The notes beneath the pieces were generated by a model, which saw nothing but the letters and a program-made list of their open reading frames with translations, was not told where the DNA came from and did not search any database. 36,297 bases of DNA from NCBI RefSeq assembly GCF_900491935.1, contig NZ_UEXK01000004.1:264046-300342 (forward strand). Reading direction: 5' to 3'. Positions 23,004 through 33,784 of this stretch are shown here, piece after piece; the first letter of the stretch is position 1, and each line of letters opens with the position of its first letter. This DNA is from Klenkia terrae (GTDB lineage: Bacteria; Actinomycetota; Actinomycetes; Mycobacteriales; Geodermatophilaceae). Made by a program: the position numbers and the translations under genes.

Positions 23004-24164
23004 GTGACCAGCCTGACCCAGCGCCTCCGCGGACCCGACGAGGACCCCCAGCCCGACGACCCGGACCGCGAACCGCCCTACCTGGACCTCGACCGGCTCG
23101 AGGCCCGGGCACGGGAGACGCTGGAGGCCTCGGTCTACGACTACTACGCCGGCGGGGCCGAGAGCGAGACCTCGCTGACCGAGGCGCCGCAGGCCTGGCG
23201 GTCCTGGCGGCTGCGGCCCCGGGTGCTGCGCGGCACGACGGCCGACCTGGCCACCACGCTGCTGGGCAGCCCGGTGGCCACCCCGCTCGGCGTCGCCCCG
23301 TGGGCCTACCAGGGCATGGCCCACCCCGACGGCGAGCTGGCCACCCGGCGGGGCGCGGCCGAGGTCGGCGCCCTGATGACGGTGTCCACCAGCGCGAACC
23401 ACACCGTCGAGGAGGTGGCCGCGGCAGCGCCGGCGTCCCCGGCCTGGTTCCAGCTGTACCGGCAGCACTCCCCCGAGCACACCGCCGACCTCGCCCGCCG
23501 GGCCGGCGACGCCGGCTACCGCGCCCTGGTGCTCACCGTCGACCTGCCGGTGCTGGGCCGCCGGCGCCGTGACCTGCGCCGGGACTTCGCCCTCCCGGCC
23601 GGCCTGCGGATGGCCAACCACCCCGCGCCCGACGACCGGCCGCCGCTGTCGGCGAACGCCCACCCCAGCTGGACCTTCGACGACGTCGGGCGGTACGCCG
23701 AGCTCAGCGGGCTGCCGGTGGTCGTCAAGGGCGTGCTGCGCGGGGACGACGCGGTGGCCTGCGTCCGGGCCGGCGCCTCGGCCGTCTGGGTGTCCACCCA
23801 CGGCGGCCGGCAGGTCGACCTGGTGGTGCCCAGCGCCCACGCGCTGCCCGAGGTCGTCGACGCCGTGCGCGGGGAGACCGCCCCCGACGGGTCCGACGTC
23901 GAGGTCTACGTGGACGGCGGGGTCCGGGCCGGCTCCGACGCCCTCGTCGCCCTCGCGCTGGGCGCCCGGGCCCTGGGCGCCCGCGCGGTCTTCCTGGGCC
24001 GGCCGGTCGTCTGGGGCCTGGCCACCGGGGGCGCCGACGGGGTCGCCGGCGTGCTGGCCGGCCTGTCGGCGGAGCTGGCGCACGCCATGACGCTGTGCGG
24101 GGTCGCCGGGCCGGCCGACGCCACCCAGGACCTCGTCGTCCGGGCCGGCTGGCTCCCCCGCTGA
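23004..24164 (+). CDS. FMN-dependent alpha-hydroxy-acid dehydrogenase/oxidase (lactate oxidase family)
   Basis: A 386-residue TIM-barrel flavoenzyme that oxidises an L-2-hydroxy acid such as lactate. The active-site start is VYDYYAGGAESETSL, then ALVLTVDLPVLGRRRRDLRR, the FMN/substrate Lys in LPVVVKGVLRGDDA, and VSTHGGRQVD, which carries the catalytic His and Arg. The usual SNHGGRQ reads STHGGRQ. YVDGGVRAGSDALVALALGA completes the FMN phosphate site. It lies between the Rv2175c-like and pknL-like genes, which are adjacent in mycobacteria. GTG 23004 is the first in-frame start. Substrate is not determined. Confidence 0.87.
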   Translation: MTSLTQRLRGPDEDPQPDDPDREPPYLDLDRLEARARETLEASVYDYYAGGAESETSLTEAPQAWRSWRLRPRVLRGTTADLATTLLGSPVATPLGVAPWAYQGMAHPDGELATRRGAAEVGALMTVSTSANHTVEEVAAAAPASPAWFQLYRQHSPEHTADLARRAGDAGYRALVLTVDLPVLGRRRRDLRRDFALPAGLRMANHPAPDDRPPLSANAHPSWTFDDVGRYAELSGLPVVVKGVLRGDDAVACVRAGASAVWVSTHGGRQVDLVVPSAHALPEVVDAVRGETAPDGSDVEVYVDGGVRAGSDALVALALGARALGARAVFLGRPVVWGLATGGADGVAGVLAGLSAELAHAMTLCGVAGPADATQDLVVRAGWLPR

Positions 24165-24244
24165 GGTGCGCGCCGACGTGACGGGGTCCGCGACGGGTGA
24201 CGCAGGCCCCCGCGTCGCTGGGCCTGGGTGCTGGCCCTCGCTCG

Positions 24245-24250
24245 TATGCT
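24245..24250 (+). promoter_or_regulatory. -10 element (TATGCT) for the pknL-like kinase
   Basis: TATGCT ends seven bases before GTG 24258. An in-frame ATG at 24246 lies inside the box, so it is not the likely start. Confidence 0.5.
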
Positions 24251-24257
24251 CGCACCC

Positions 24258-26231
24258 GTGGACACGACCGTGACCGACCCCGTGCTGGGGCTGGTCCTGG
24301 AGGGGCGCTACCGCCTCGAGGAGCGCATCGCGCGCGGCGGCATGTCCACCGTCTACTCCGCCACCGACCTCCGGCTGCACCGCGAGGTGGCGGTCAAGGT
24401 GATGGTCGAGCACCTCGCGCACGACCCGGCCTTCGTCGACCGCTTCATCCGCGAGGCCCGCGCCGCGGCCATGCTCAGCCACCCCAACGTGGTCGGCGTC
24501 AGCGACCAGGGCAGCGACCAGGGCCTGGTCTACCTGGTCATGGAGCTGGTCCGCGGCCGCACGCTGCGCGACCTGCTGCAGGCCCGCGGCCGGCTGACCG
24601 TGGGCGAGGCCTTCGCCGTCCTGGAGCCGGTGCTGTCCGGGCTGACCGCCGCGCACCGGGCCGGGATCGTGCACCGCGACATCAAGCCCGAGAACGTGCT
24701 GATCTCCACGTCCGGCCAGGTCAAGGTGGCCGACTTCGGGCTGGCGCGAGCCGTGGCCGGCACCGGGCACACCAGCCACACCGGCGGCGTGCTCATCGGC
24801 ACGGTGGCCTACCTGTCCCCCGAGCAGCTCGAGCGCGGCCGCTCCGACGCCCGCTCCGACGTCTACGCCGCCGGGGTCGTGCTCTACGAGCTGCTCACCG
24901 GCCACCCGCCCTACGCCGGGGACACCCCGTTGGCGGTGGCCTACCAGCACGTGCACCACGACGTGCCCGCCCCGTCGCTGGAGACGCCGTCGGTGCCCTG
25001 GCAGGTCGACGAGCTCGTCGGGCGCACCACCCGGCGCGACCCCGGTGCCCGACCGCTGGACGCCGGCGCCTTCCTCGCCGAGATCGAAGACCTCCGCCGC
25101 GACCTCGGCCTGGGCCGCACCCCGGTGCCGACCGGCCGGGCCAGCACGACCACCACCACGATCCGCCCGGTCAACCGGGCGACCGCGGCCCGCGCCGGCG
25201 ACGACCCGCGCACCGAGGTCATCTCCGCCGCCCGCGCCTCCGGGCGGACCGCGATGGTCCCGATGCCGCCCACCGGCGCCGTCGGCGGCCGTCGTCCCCC
25301 GCACCCGACCACCCCGCGCCCGCTGCCGCGGGTGGGGGTGTCCGACCACATCCGGCGCCGGCGGATCCGCTTCGGCGTCACCATCGTGCTGCTGCTGGCC
25401 GTCACCGTCGGCGCGGTCGGCTGGTGGCTGGGCTCCGGGCGGTGGACCGACGTACCCGCCGTGTCCGGCCAGGGCCAGCAGCAGGCCATCGGCTTCCTGC
25501 AGGAGGCCGGGCTGGACCCGGTGGTCACCGAGGTGTTCAGCGAGGACGTCGCCGCCGGCACCGTCATCTCCGCCGACCCCGCCGACGGCGCGCGGATCAT
25601 CATCGGCAGCGACGTGCAGCTCAGCGTCTCCAAGGGCCCCGAGCGGTTCACCGTGGACGGCGGCCTGCTCGGCCAGCCCGCCGACGACGTCCAGGCCACG
25701 ATCGAGGGGCTGGGCGCCGACCTGCAGGTCACCCGGACCACCGGCCGCAGCGACGACGTCGCCGCCGGCGCGGTGATGGCCCTGGACCCCGCCCCGGGCA
25801 CCGAGCTGCGCCGCGGCGACACCGTCACCCTGCAGGTCTCCGAGGGACCGGCCACCGCCGCCGTCCCCGACCTGGTCGGCAGCGACCCCGACGACGCCGA
25901 GGCCACCCTGGCCGCGCTGGGCTTCGAGGTCGAGCGCACCGAGGGCCGCAGCGACGCCGTGTCCGCCGGCCAGGTGGCCGCGGTGTCCCCGGACGGCACC
26001 GAGACCTTCGGCGCCACGATCACCCTGACCGTGTCGGTCGGCCCGGTGCAGGTCAGCGTGCCCAACGTGGTCGGCCAGTCCAAGGACGCCGCCGTCGCCG
26101 CGCTGGAGGCGGTGGGGCTCGAGGCCTCGGTCACCCAGTTCTTCGGCGACACCGTGCTGCGGCAGACCCCCGCGGCCGGCGAGGTCGTCGACCCCGGCAC
26201 CTCGGTGACCATCCTGGTGACCTTCGGGTGA
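24258..26231 (+). CDS. pknL: PknL-type Ser/Thr protein kinase with four PASTA domains
   Basis: A 657-residue transmembrane kinase. The Gly-rich loop is ARGGMSTVY, Lys47 (VAVKVMV) binds ATP, catalytic HRDIKPEN is at 139-146 (Asp141), and DFG is at 159-161. The activation loop TGHTSHTGGVLIGTVAYLSP has several phosphorylatable Thr/Ser. A juxtamembrane T-rich stretch (about 297-304), one helix at about 372-394, and four extracellular PASTA repeats follow (about 398-657). PASTA domains sense peptidoglycan fragments. The position fits PknL, but from memory M. tuberculosis PknL lacks PASTA, while the corynebacterial one has them. Its TGA overlaps a GTG that probably starts nfo. Confidence 0.9.
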   Translation: MDTTVTDPVLGLVLEGRYRLEERIARGGMSTVYSATDLRLHREVAVKVMVEHLAHDPAFVDRFIREARAAAMLSHPNVVGVSDQGSDQGLVYLVMELVRGRTLRDLLQARGRLTVGEAFAVLEPVLSGLTAAHRAGIVHRDIKPENVLISTSGQVKVADFGLARAVAGTGHTSHTGGVLIGTVAYLSPEQLERGRSDARSDVYAAGVVLYELLTGHPPYAGDTPLAVAYQHVHHDVPAPSLETPSVPWQVDELVGRTTRRDPGARPLDAGAFLAEIEDLRRDLGLGRTPVPTGRASTTTTTIRPVNRATAARAGDDPRTEVISAARASGRTAMVPMPPTGAVGGRRPPHPTTPRPLPRVGVSDHIRRRRIRFGVTIVLLLAVTVGAVGWWLGSGRWTDVPAVSGQGQQQAIGFLQEAGLDPVVTEVFSEDVAAGTVISADPADGARIIIGSDVQLSVSKGPERFTVDGGLLGQPADDVQATIEGLGADLQVTRTTGRSDDVAAGAVMALDPAPGTELRRGDTVTLQVSEGPATAAVPDLVGSDPDDAEATLAALGFEVERTEGRSDAVSAGQVAAVSPDGTETFGATITLTVSVGPVQVSVPNVVGQSKDAAVAALEAVGLEASVTQFFGDTVLRQTPAAGEVVDPGTSVTILVTFG

Positions 26232-27102
26232 TCCCCCCGTCGGGGCGCACGTGTCGGTCAAGGGCGGGTTGGCCACCGGCGGCCTGGCCTACGCCGACGC
26301 GGTCGGTGCGCAGGCGGTCCAGGTCTTCGTGGGCAACCCGCGCGGCTGGCGGCGCTCGGCCGGTGACCCGCAGCAGGACGCCGCGTTCACCGCCGGCTGC
26401 GCCGAGCGCGGGATCCCCTCGTTCATCCACACCCCGTTCCTGGTCAACGTCGGTTCGCCGTCCGCGGCCACCGTCGAGGCCTCGGTGGCCACGGTCGCCG
26501 CCGACCTGGCCCGCGGCGTCGCGCTCGGCTGCGCCGGCGTCGTCGTGCACGCCGGGTCCTCGGTGGGCGAGGACCGCTACGAGGCCGCGCTGGCCCAGCT
26601 GCACGACCGGCTGCTGCCGGTGCTCGACGGCCTGCCCGACGACGGTCCCTGGCTGCTGGTCGAGCCCACCGCGGGCGGCGGCCGGGCGCTGGCGGCCACC
26701 GTGCAGGACCTGGGCCCCTACTTCGCCGCCCTGGAGCACCACCCGCGGCTGGGCGTGTGCCTGGACACCTGCCACGCCTGGGCCGCCGGCCACGACCTGG
26801 CCACCCCGGGCGGGACGGCGGCCACCCTGGACGCGCTGGAGGCCGCCGTCGGGCCGGGCCGGCTCGGGCTGGTGCACGCCAACGACTCACTCGACGGCTG
26901 CGGCTCGCTGCGCGACCGGCACGCCACCATCGGCGCCGGGCAGATCGGGGTGGCCGCCTTCGCCGAGCTGCTGGCCCACCCGACGGTCGCCGGCGTCCCC
27001 GTCGTGGTGGAGACGCCGATGGCCGGCGAGACCGGCCCGTGGGACGGGCACGCCCGCGACATCGCGCTGCTCCGCGAGCTGCGCGACCGCGTCGCCGTCT
27101 GA
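26228..27102 (+). CDS. nfo: Endonuclease IV (AP endonuclease), start region frame-broken
   Basis: A deoxyribonuclease IV that cuts DNA at abasic sites. All trinuclear zinc ligands are recognisable: the His of FIHTPFLVN and VVVHAGSS, the Glu of LLVEPTAG, Asp and His of CLDTCHAWAAGHD, His of LVHAND, Asp/His of DRHATIG, and the Glu of VVVETPMAGE. In-frame with the body, the codons just upstream of GTG 26251 encode the conserved GAHVS start, but no start codon precedes it there. GTG 26228, overlapping the kinase stop, would read VIPPVGAHVS if the C6 run at 26233-26238 were C7. As written, only 26251-27102 (283 residues) is open. Base error or frameshift is unresolved. Confidence 0.82.
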
Positions 27103-27115
27103 CCCTGCGGGGTCA
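27100..27115. terminator. Short hairpin between nfo and threonine aldolase
   Basis: TGACCC-tgcg-GGGTCA forms a 6-bp stem between two convergent genes and contains both stop codons. There is no T-run. Position supports a bidirectional terminator. Confidence 0.45.
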
Positions 27116-28108
27116 GAGCAGCGGGGCGAGGACCTCCACGGCGCGGTCGATGCCGGCGTCGTCGACGTCGAGGTGGGTCAGCAGCCGGACCTTGGTCGCC
27201 GACACCTGGCTGATCAGCACGCCCTGGCCCTTGGCGGCCTCGGCCAGCATCGGGGCCGCGACGCCGTCGAGCACGACCATGTTGGTGTGCACCGTCGCCG
27301 GGTCCACGCCGAGCCGCTGCGCCAGGGACCGGGCCCGCGCGTGGTCCTCGGCGAGCCGGTCGACGTGGTGGTCCAGGGCGTAGTGACCGGCCGCGGCCAG
27401 CACGCCGACCTGGCGCATCCCGCCGCCCAGCCGCTTGCGCCACAGCCGGGCCTCGGCGATCCGGTCGGCCGAGGCCACCAGCACCGAGCCGATCGGCGCG
27501 CCCAGGCCCTTGGACAGGCAGACCGAGGCGGTGTCGGCCAGCCGGCCGTAGGTCGACAGCGGCACGCCGGAGGCGACCGCGGCGTTCCAGATGCGGGCGC
27601 CGTCCAGGTGCACCGCGACACCGGCGTCCCGGGACCAGGCGTACAGCTTCTCCAGCTGCGCCAGCGGCTGGACCAGCCCGCCGGCCCGGTTGTGCGTGTT
27701 CTCCACCGCGATCGCCGCGGTCGGCGTCAGGTGCCAGTTGCCGAAGGGCCGGACCTGCTCGATGAGCTGGTCGGCGTCCAGCACGCCGCCGGTGGAGACC
27801 ACCGTGCGGGTGGACAGGCCGAAGATCGCCGCCGCGGCACCCATCTCGTAGGTGACCACATGCGCCTCGGCGTCCCCGAGCACCTCCTGGCCGGGCTGGC
27901 AGACCAGCCGCATGCCGATCTGGTTGCCCATCGTCCCCGAGGGCACGAAGACCGCGGCCTCGTGGCCGAACAGGTCGGCGACCCGCTCCTCCAGCGAGTT
28001 GACCAGCGGGTCCTCGGAGTAGACGTCGTCGCCGACCTCGGCGTCGGCCATCGCTGCCCGCATCCCGGCCGTCGGCTTCGTGACGGTGTCCGACCGCAGG
28101 TCGACCAT
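27113..28108 (-). CDS. Low-specificity L-threonine aldolase (beta-eliminating lyase family)
   Basis: A 331-residue PLP enzyme that cleaves threonine or allo-threonine to glycine and acetaldehyde. The start [13 protein letters not shown] is the family hallmark, followed by [20 protein letters not shown], and [28 protein letters not shown] carries the PLP Lys. ATG 28108 has GAGGA seven bases upstream. GTG 28126, six codons earlier and overlapping aroG by 8 bp, is the alternative. It lies downstream of aroG and may be co-transcribed. Confidence 0.88.
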   Translation of the reverse strand: MVDLRSDTVTKPTAGMRAAMADAEVGDDVYSEDPLVNSLEERVADLFGHEAAVFVPSGTMGNQIGMRLVCQPGQEVLGDAEAHVVTYEMGAAAAIFGLSTRTVVSTGGVLDADQLIEQVRPFGNWHLTPTAAIAVENTHNRAGGLVQPLAQLEKLYAWSRDAGVAVHLDGARIWNAAVASGVPLSTYGRLADTASVCLSKGLGAPIGSVLVASADRIAEARLWRKRLGGGMRQVGVLAAAGHYALDHHVDRLAEDHARARSLAQRLGVDPATVHTNMVVLDGVAAPMLAEAAKGQGVLISQVSATKVRLLTHLDVDDAGIDRAVEVLAPLL

Positions 28109-28118
28109 GCCGCTGTCC

Positions 28119-30439
<2,321 letters not shown>

Positions 30440-30453
30440 CCTCCGGGATGGGG

Positions 30454-30936
30454 CTAACGGCGGGCCTGCACCGCTTGCCAGACCGCGAGCCCGTGCCGGG
30501 CGTCCACGAGCGCGTCGTGGGCGTCCGGCGACTTGGGCGGCAGCGGCGGTGACCCGGCGTCCTCCCAGAGCTGCTTGAGCTCGTGGGTGAACCGCGGCAC
30601 CTTGCGCGGCAGCGCCGGCATCGCGCCCCACAGCTGGCACAGCACGACGTGGTCGTAGGCGGCGATCCAGGCCCACAGCTGGACCTCCTCACCGGGGCCG
30701 GTGAGGAAGTCCAGCAGGGAGTCGCGGATCTGCGCCCGGGTGCGCCAGGCCCTGTCGGCCGGGGACGGCAGCTTCTCCAGCACGTTCTTGCGCACCCACG
30801 GGATGGCGCGGGTCGGGTCGAACTCGGTGGAGACGGCGTAGAACTCGCGACCGGTCTCGTCGACCACCCCGATGGACACCAGGTCGATCGTGGTGCCGTC
30901 CTCGATGAACTCGGTGTCGTAGAAGTAGCGCCGCAC
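30454..30936 (-). CDS. RNase AS-type 3'-5' exoribonuclease (Rv2179c-like)
   Basis: A 160-residue DEDD-fold exonuclease. FYDTEFIEDG supplies the first Asp and Glu, AAYDHVVLCQLWG the second Asp, and AHDALVDARH the His and last Asp. In M. tuberculosis the homolog Rv2179c digests RNA with a preference for adenylates. Its position next to the aroG homolog also matches. GTG 30936 is preceded by TAGGGT at six bases (30943-30948), so translation is probably leaderless. Confidence 0.9.
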   Translation of the reverse strand: MRRYFYDTEFIEDGTTIDLVSIGVVDETGREFYAVSTEFDPTRAIPWVRKNVLEKLPSPADRAWRTRAQIRDSLLDFLTGPGEEVQLWAWIAAYDHVVLCQLWGAMPALPRKVPRFTHELKQLWEDAGSPPLPPKSPDAHDALVDARHGLAVWQAVQARR

Positions 30937-30942
30937 CCGGCA

Positions 30943-30948
30943 ACCCTA
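30943..30948 (-). promoter_or_regulatory. -10 element (TAGGGT) for the RNase AS gene
   Basis: TAGGGT on the minus strand, six bases before GTG 30936. There is no SD sequence. Confidence 0.5.
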
Positions 30949-30962
30949 GGCGGGCGCCGGGA

Positions 30963-31868
30963 TCAGCTGCGGCTGCGACCGCGCTCGACGGAGTTGGCGC
31001 CGAACTCCTCGCCGCCCAGCGCGGCGATCTCGCGCTCGAGCTGCGGGACGGCGGTCTTGGCCTGAGCGAGCACCAGTTTCTCCCCCACCGCGCCGACGAC
31101 GGCCTGCCGCCAGGCCGAGAAGAAGCCCACCGAGCGGGGCACGAAGACCCGCCGGCCCCGGTCCTCCAGGTTGCGCAGCAGCGCGTCGGCGCAGTCCGAC
31201 ACCGAGGTGTAGGAGCCCAGCGGCCCGGGGAGCCGGTCGAGGGTGGCCTTGAAGGTGGGCAGCGCGGCCTTGGTGTCGCGGACCATGTCGGTGTCGATCC
31301 ACACCGGGTGCGCGCTGGCCACGGTCACCCCGCGGTGGGCCACCTCCAGCCGCAGCACGTCGCCGAAGCGCTCCAGCCCGGCCTTCGCCGCGCAGTAGGC
31401 GCTCAGCCCCGGCAGCACGGAGAAGGCGGCCGCCGAGGAGATCAGCAGCACGTGCCCCCCGCGCTTGGAGATCTCGGGCAGCGCAGCGTGCGCGGTGAAC
31501 ATGGCGCCGGTCAGGTTGACCTCGATGGTGCGGGCCAGCGCCCGGGCCGAGGCGGTGGCCACGGTGTTCATCGGCGCGATGCCGGCGTTGGCGACCACGA
31601 CGTCCAGCCCGCCGAACACGTCGACCGCGCGGGCGACGGCGGCGGCCATCGCGTCGGCGTCGGTGACGTCGGCCTCCACCCACAGGTGCTCGGGGCCGAG
31701 CTCGGTGGCGACCTGGGCCAGCAGCTCGGGCTCGAGCCCCACCAGGGCCACCCGGGCGCCCTTCGCCGCGGCCTTGCGGGCCAGCTCGGCGCCGATGCCG
31801 CGGGCGGCGCCGGTGATCAGCACGGCCTGGCCGGCCAGCGAGCGGGGGGTGCGGTTCCTGCGGGCCAT
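30963..31868 (-). CDS. SDR family oxidoreductase (SadH-like)
   Basis: A 301-residue short-chain dehydrogenase. The cofactor loop is VLITGAARGIGAELARKAA, NAGIAPM follows, and the catalytic set is SSAAAF with YCAAK (Tyr-x3-Lys). The C-terminal RRVFVPRSVGFFSAWRQAVV extension resembles mycobacterial SadH. It probably oxidises an alcohol to a ketone, feeding the divergent Baeyer-Villiger monooxygenase. ATG 31868 has GAGGAG six bases upstream. Two operators lie between it and the monooxygenase. Confidence 0.87.
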   Translation of the reverse strand: MARRNRTPRSLAGQAVLITGAARGIGAELARKAAAKGARVALVGLEPELLAQVATELGPEHLWVEADVTDADAMAAAVARAVDVFGGLDVVVANAGIAPMNTVATASARALARTIEVNLTGAMFTAHAALPEISKRGGHVLLISSAAAFSVLPGLSAYCAAKAGLERFGDVLRLEVAHRGVTVASAHPVWIDTDMVRDTKAALPTFKATLDRLPGPLGSYTSVSDCADALLRNLEDRGRRVFVPRSVGFFSAWRQAVVGAVGEKLVLAQAKTAVPQLEREIAALGGEEFGANSVERGRSRS

Positions 31869-31896
31869 CGTCGGCTCCTCGTCGTCGAGTTCGCTG

Positions 31897-31911
31897 TTGA
31901 GCACTGCTCAA
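31897..31911. promoter_or_regulatory. Operator 1: perfect palindrome TTGAGCACTGCTCAA
   Basis: A perfect 15-bp palindrome lies between the SDR and monooxygenase genes. Its left arm TTGAGC also serves as the -35 of the monooxygenase promoter. The likely ligand is the TetR encoded at 34404. Confidence 0.75.
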
Positions 31912-31925
31912 CGTCTGTGTACCGT
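31897..31925 (+). promoter_or_regulatory. Promoter of the monooxygenase operon (TTGAGC-17-TACCGT)
   Basis: The -35 TTGAGC (31897-31902) and the -10 TACCGT (31920-31925) are separated by 17 bp, the ideal spacing. The +1 would fall near 31932, inside operator 2. Confidence 0.6.
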
Positions 31926-31926
31926 G

Positions 31927-31941
31927 TTGAGCGTTGCTCAG
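31927..31941. promoter_or_regulatory. Operator 2: near-perfect palindrome TTGAGCGTTGCTCAG
   Basis: It repeats the operator 1 arms with one outer mismatch. Its centre is 30 bp from that of operator 1, about three helical turns. It covers the predicted transcription start of the monooxygenase. Confidence 0.7.
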
Positions 31942-31966
31942 CAAGCCGTCAGCAGAGGAGCGATCG

Positions 31967-33784
31967 GTGACCAGCACGCTCGAGGAGTCCGTCCGCCCCA
32001 CCGCACGTGAGGTGCACGTCGCCGTCGTCGGGTCCGGCTTCGCCGGCCTGGGCATGGCCATCCAGCTGCGCCGGCAGGGCATAGAGGACTTCGTCGTCCT
32101 CGAGCGGGGGGACGACGTCGGCGGCACCTGGCGGGACAACACGTACCCGGGCGCCGCCTGCGACGTGCAGAGCAACCTCTACTCGTTCTCCTTCGCGCCG
32201 AACCCCGACTGGCCGCGCACCTACTCCGAGCAGCCGGAGATCTTCGCCTACCTGCGCGACGTCGCCGACCGCTACGACGTGCGCGACCGGCACGTCTTCG
32301 GCGCCGAGGTCACCTCCGCCACCTGGGACGACGCCGCCCGCCGCTGGGAGGTGTCGACCACCGCCGGGGACTTCCGCGCCGCGGTGCTGGTCTCGGCCGC
32401 CGGCGCGCTGGCCGATCCGTCCTACCCCGACATCCCGGGCATCGACAGCTTCGCGGGCACGGTCATGCACTCCGCCCGCTGGGACCACGAGCACGACCTC
32501 ACCGGTGACCGGGTGGCCGTGGTCGGCACCGGCGCCTCGGCCATCCAGGTCGTGCCGGCGATCCAGCCGGTCGCCGGCTCCGTGGCGGTCTACCAGCGCA
32601 CCCCGCCGTGGGTCATCCCGCGCGGCGACCGGCCCACCACCGCGGCCGAGCGGGCGGTCTACCGGCGCTTCCCGGCCGTGCAGAAGGCCGTGCGCGGCGC
32701 GCTGTACGCCGGGCGGGAGTTCCTGGTGTTCGGGATGGCCAAGGACCGGCGGTTCCCGGCGCCGGTGCAGAAGCTGGCCCGCACGCACCTGGAGCGGCAG
32801 GTCCGCGACCCGCAGCTGCGGGCGCAGGTCACCCCGGACTACACGATCGGCTGCAAGCGGATCCTGATCAGCAACGACTGGTACCCGGCCATCTCCGCCC
32901 CCAACGCCGAGGTGGTCACCGCGGGGATCGCCGAGATCCGGCCCCACTCGGTGGTCACCCGGGACGGCGTCGAGCGGCCCACCGACACCCTGGTGCTGGC
33001 CACCGGCTTCCACGTCACCGACCTGCCGATCGCGCACCGGATCACCGGCCGCGACGGCCGCACCCTCGCCGAGGTCTGGGCCGACGGCATGGTCACCAAC
33101 CGCGGCTCGGCCGTCGCCGGGTTCCCGAACCTGTTCCTGCTGGTCGGCCCCAACGTCGGGGTCGGGCACACCTCGATGGTCTACATGATCGAGTCCCAGG
33201 TGGCCTACGTCGGCCGAGCGCTGCAGGCGATGGCCACCGAGGGCCTGGCCACCCTGGAGACCACCCCGGCCGCGCAGGAGGCCTACCGGGAACTCATCGC
33301 CGAGCGCTCGCAGGGCACCGTCTGGCTGGGCGGGGGCTGCGGCTCCTGGTACCTGGACCGGCACGGCCACAACACCACGCTCTGGCCGGACTTCCCCTCC
33401 CTGTCCCGCCGGCTCACCCGCCCCCGCGACCGCGAGAACTCCGTCGGGACGCCGGCGCGCGAGCCCGCGGGGGGGGCCGCGTGCCCGGCCCCCCCGCCAC
33501 GACCGTGCGGCACGCGGTGCACGCCGTCCCCACCCCGGACGGTGCACAGCTGCACGCGACCGTCGACGGGCCCGAGGACGCCCCGGTCACCGTCGTCCTG
33601 GCGCACGGCTGGACCCTGGCGCAGGCCTCCTGGGACGACGTCGCCGCGCTGCTGGCCCCCGACGTGGCCGCGGGCGACGTCCGGCTGGTCCGCTACGACC
33701 AGCGCGGCCACGGCCGGTCCACCTGGGGGGAGACCGACCCGGTCTCCATCGACCTGCTGGGCGAGGACCTGGCCGTCGTCCTGA
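31967..33784 (+). CDS. Type I Baeyer-Villiger monooxygenase, 3' end reads into the next gene
   Basis: A flavin monooxygenase that inserts oxygen next to a ketone using NADPH and FAD. GSGFAGLG (22-29) binds FAD, GGTWRDNTYPGAACD follows, the Baeyer-Villiger fingerprint FAGTVMHSARWD is at 162-173, and GTGASA (187-192) binds NADPH. The family-like part ends near 33450 (about 495 residues, WPDFPSLSRRL). No stop follows. The frame continues 304 bp inside the hydrolase gene as shadow sequence to TGA 33784. A G8 run at 33469-33476 sits at the break. GTG 31967 has AGAGGAG at good spacing. Confidence 0.87.
   Translation: MTSTLEESVRPTAREVHVAVVGSGFAGLGMAIQLRRQGIEDFVVLERGDDVGGTWRDNTYPGAACDVQSNLYSFSFAPNPDWPRTYSEQPEIFAYLRDVADRYDVRDRHVFGAEVTSATWDDAARRWEVSTTAGDFRAAVLVSAAGALADPSYPDIPGIDSFAGTVMHSARWDHEHDLTGDRVAVVGTGASAIQVVPAIQPVAGSVAVYQRTPPWVIPRGDRPTTAAERAVYRRFPAVQKAVRGALYAGREFLVFGMAKDRRFPAPVQKLARTHLERQVRDPQLRAQVTPDYTIGCKRILISNDWYPAISAPNAEVVTAGIAEIRPHSVVTRDGVERPTDTLVLATGFHVTDLPIAHRITGRDGRTLAEVWADGMVTNRGSAVAGFPNLFLLVGPNVGVGHTSMVYMIESQVAYVGRALQAMATEGLATLETTPAAQEAYRELIAERSQGTVWLGGGCGSWYLDRHGHNTTLWPDFPSLSRRLTRPRDRENSVGTPAREPAGGAACPAPPPRPCGTRCTPSPPRTVHSCTRPSTGPRTPRSPSSWRTAGPWRRPPGTTSPRCWPPTWPRATSGWSATTSAATAGPPGGRPTRSPSTCWARTWPSS

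Noticed and set aside
22908-26276. 1122-codon open frame on the minus strand, and a 1338-codon plus-strand frame at 24197-28213
   Set aside because: Both are shadows of the FMN dehydrogenase, kinase and nfo genes. Their translations are Arg/Pro/Gly-rich without domains; long empty frames are expected at this GC content.
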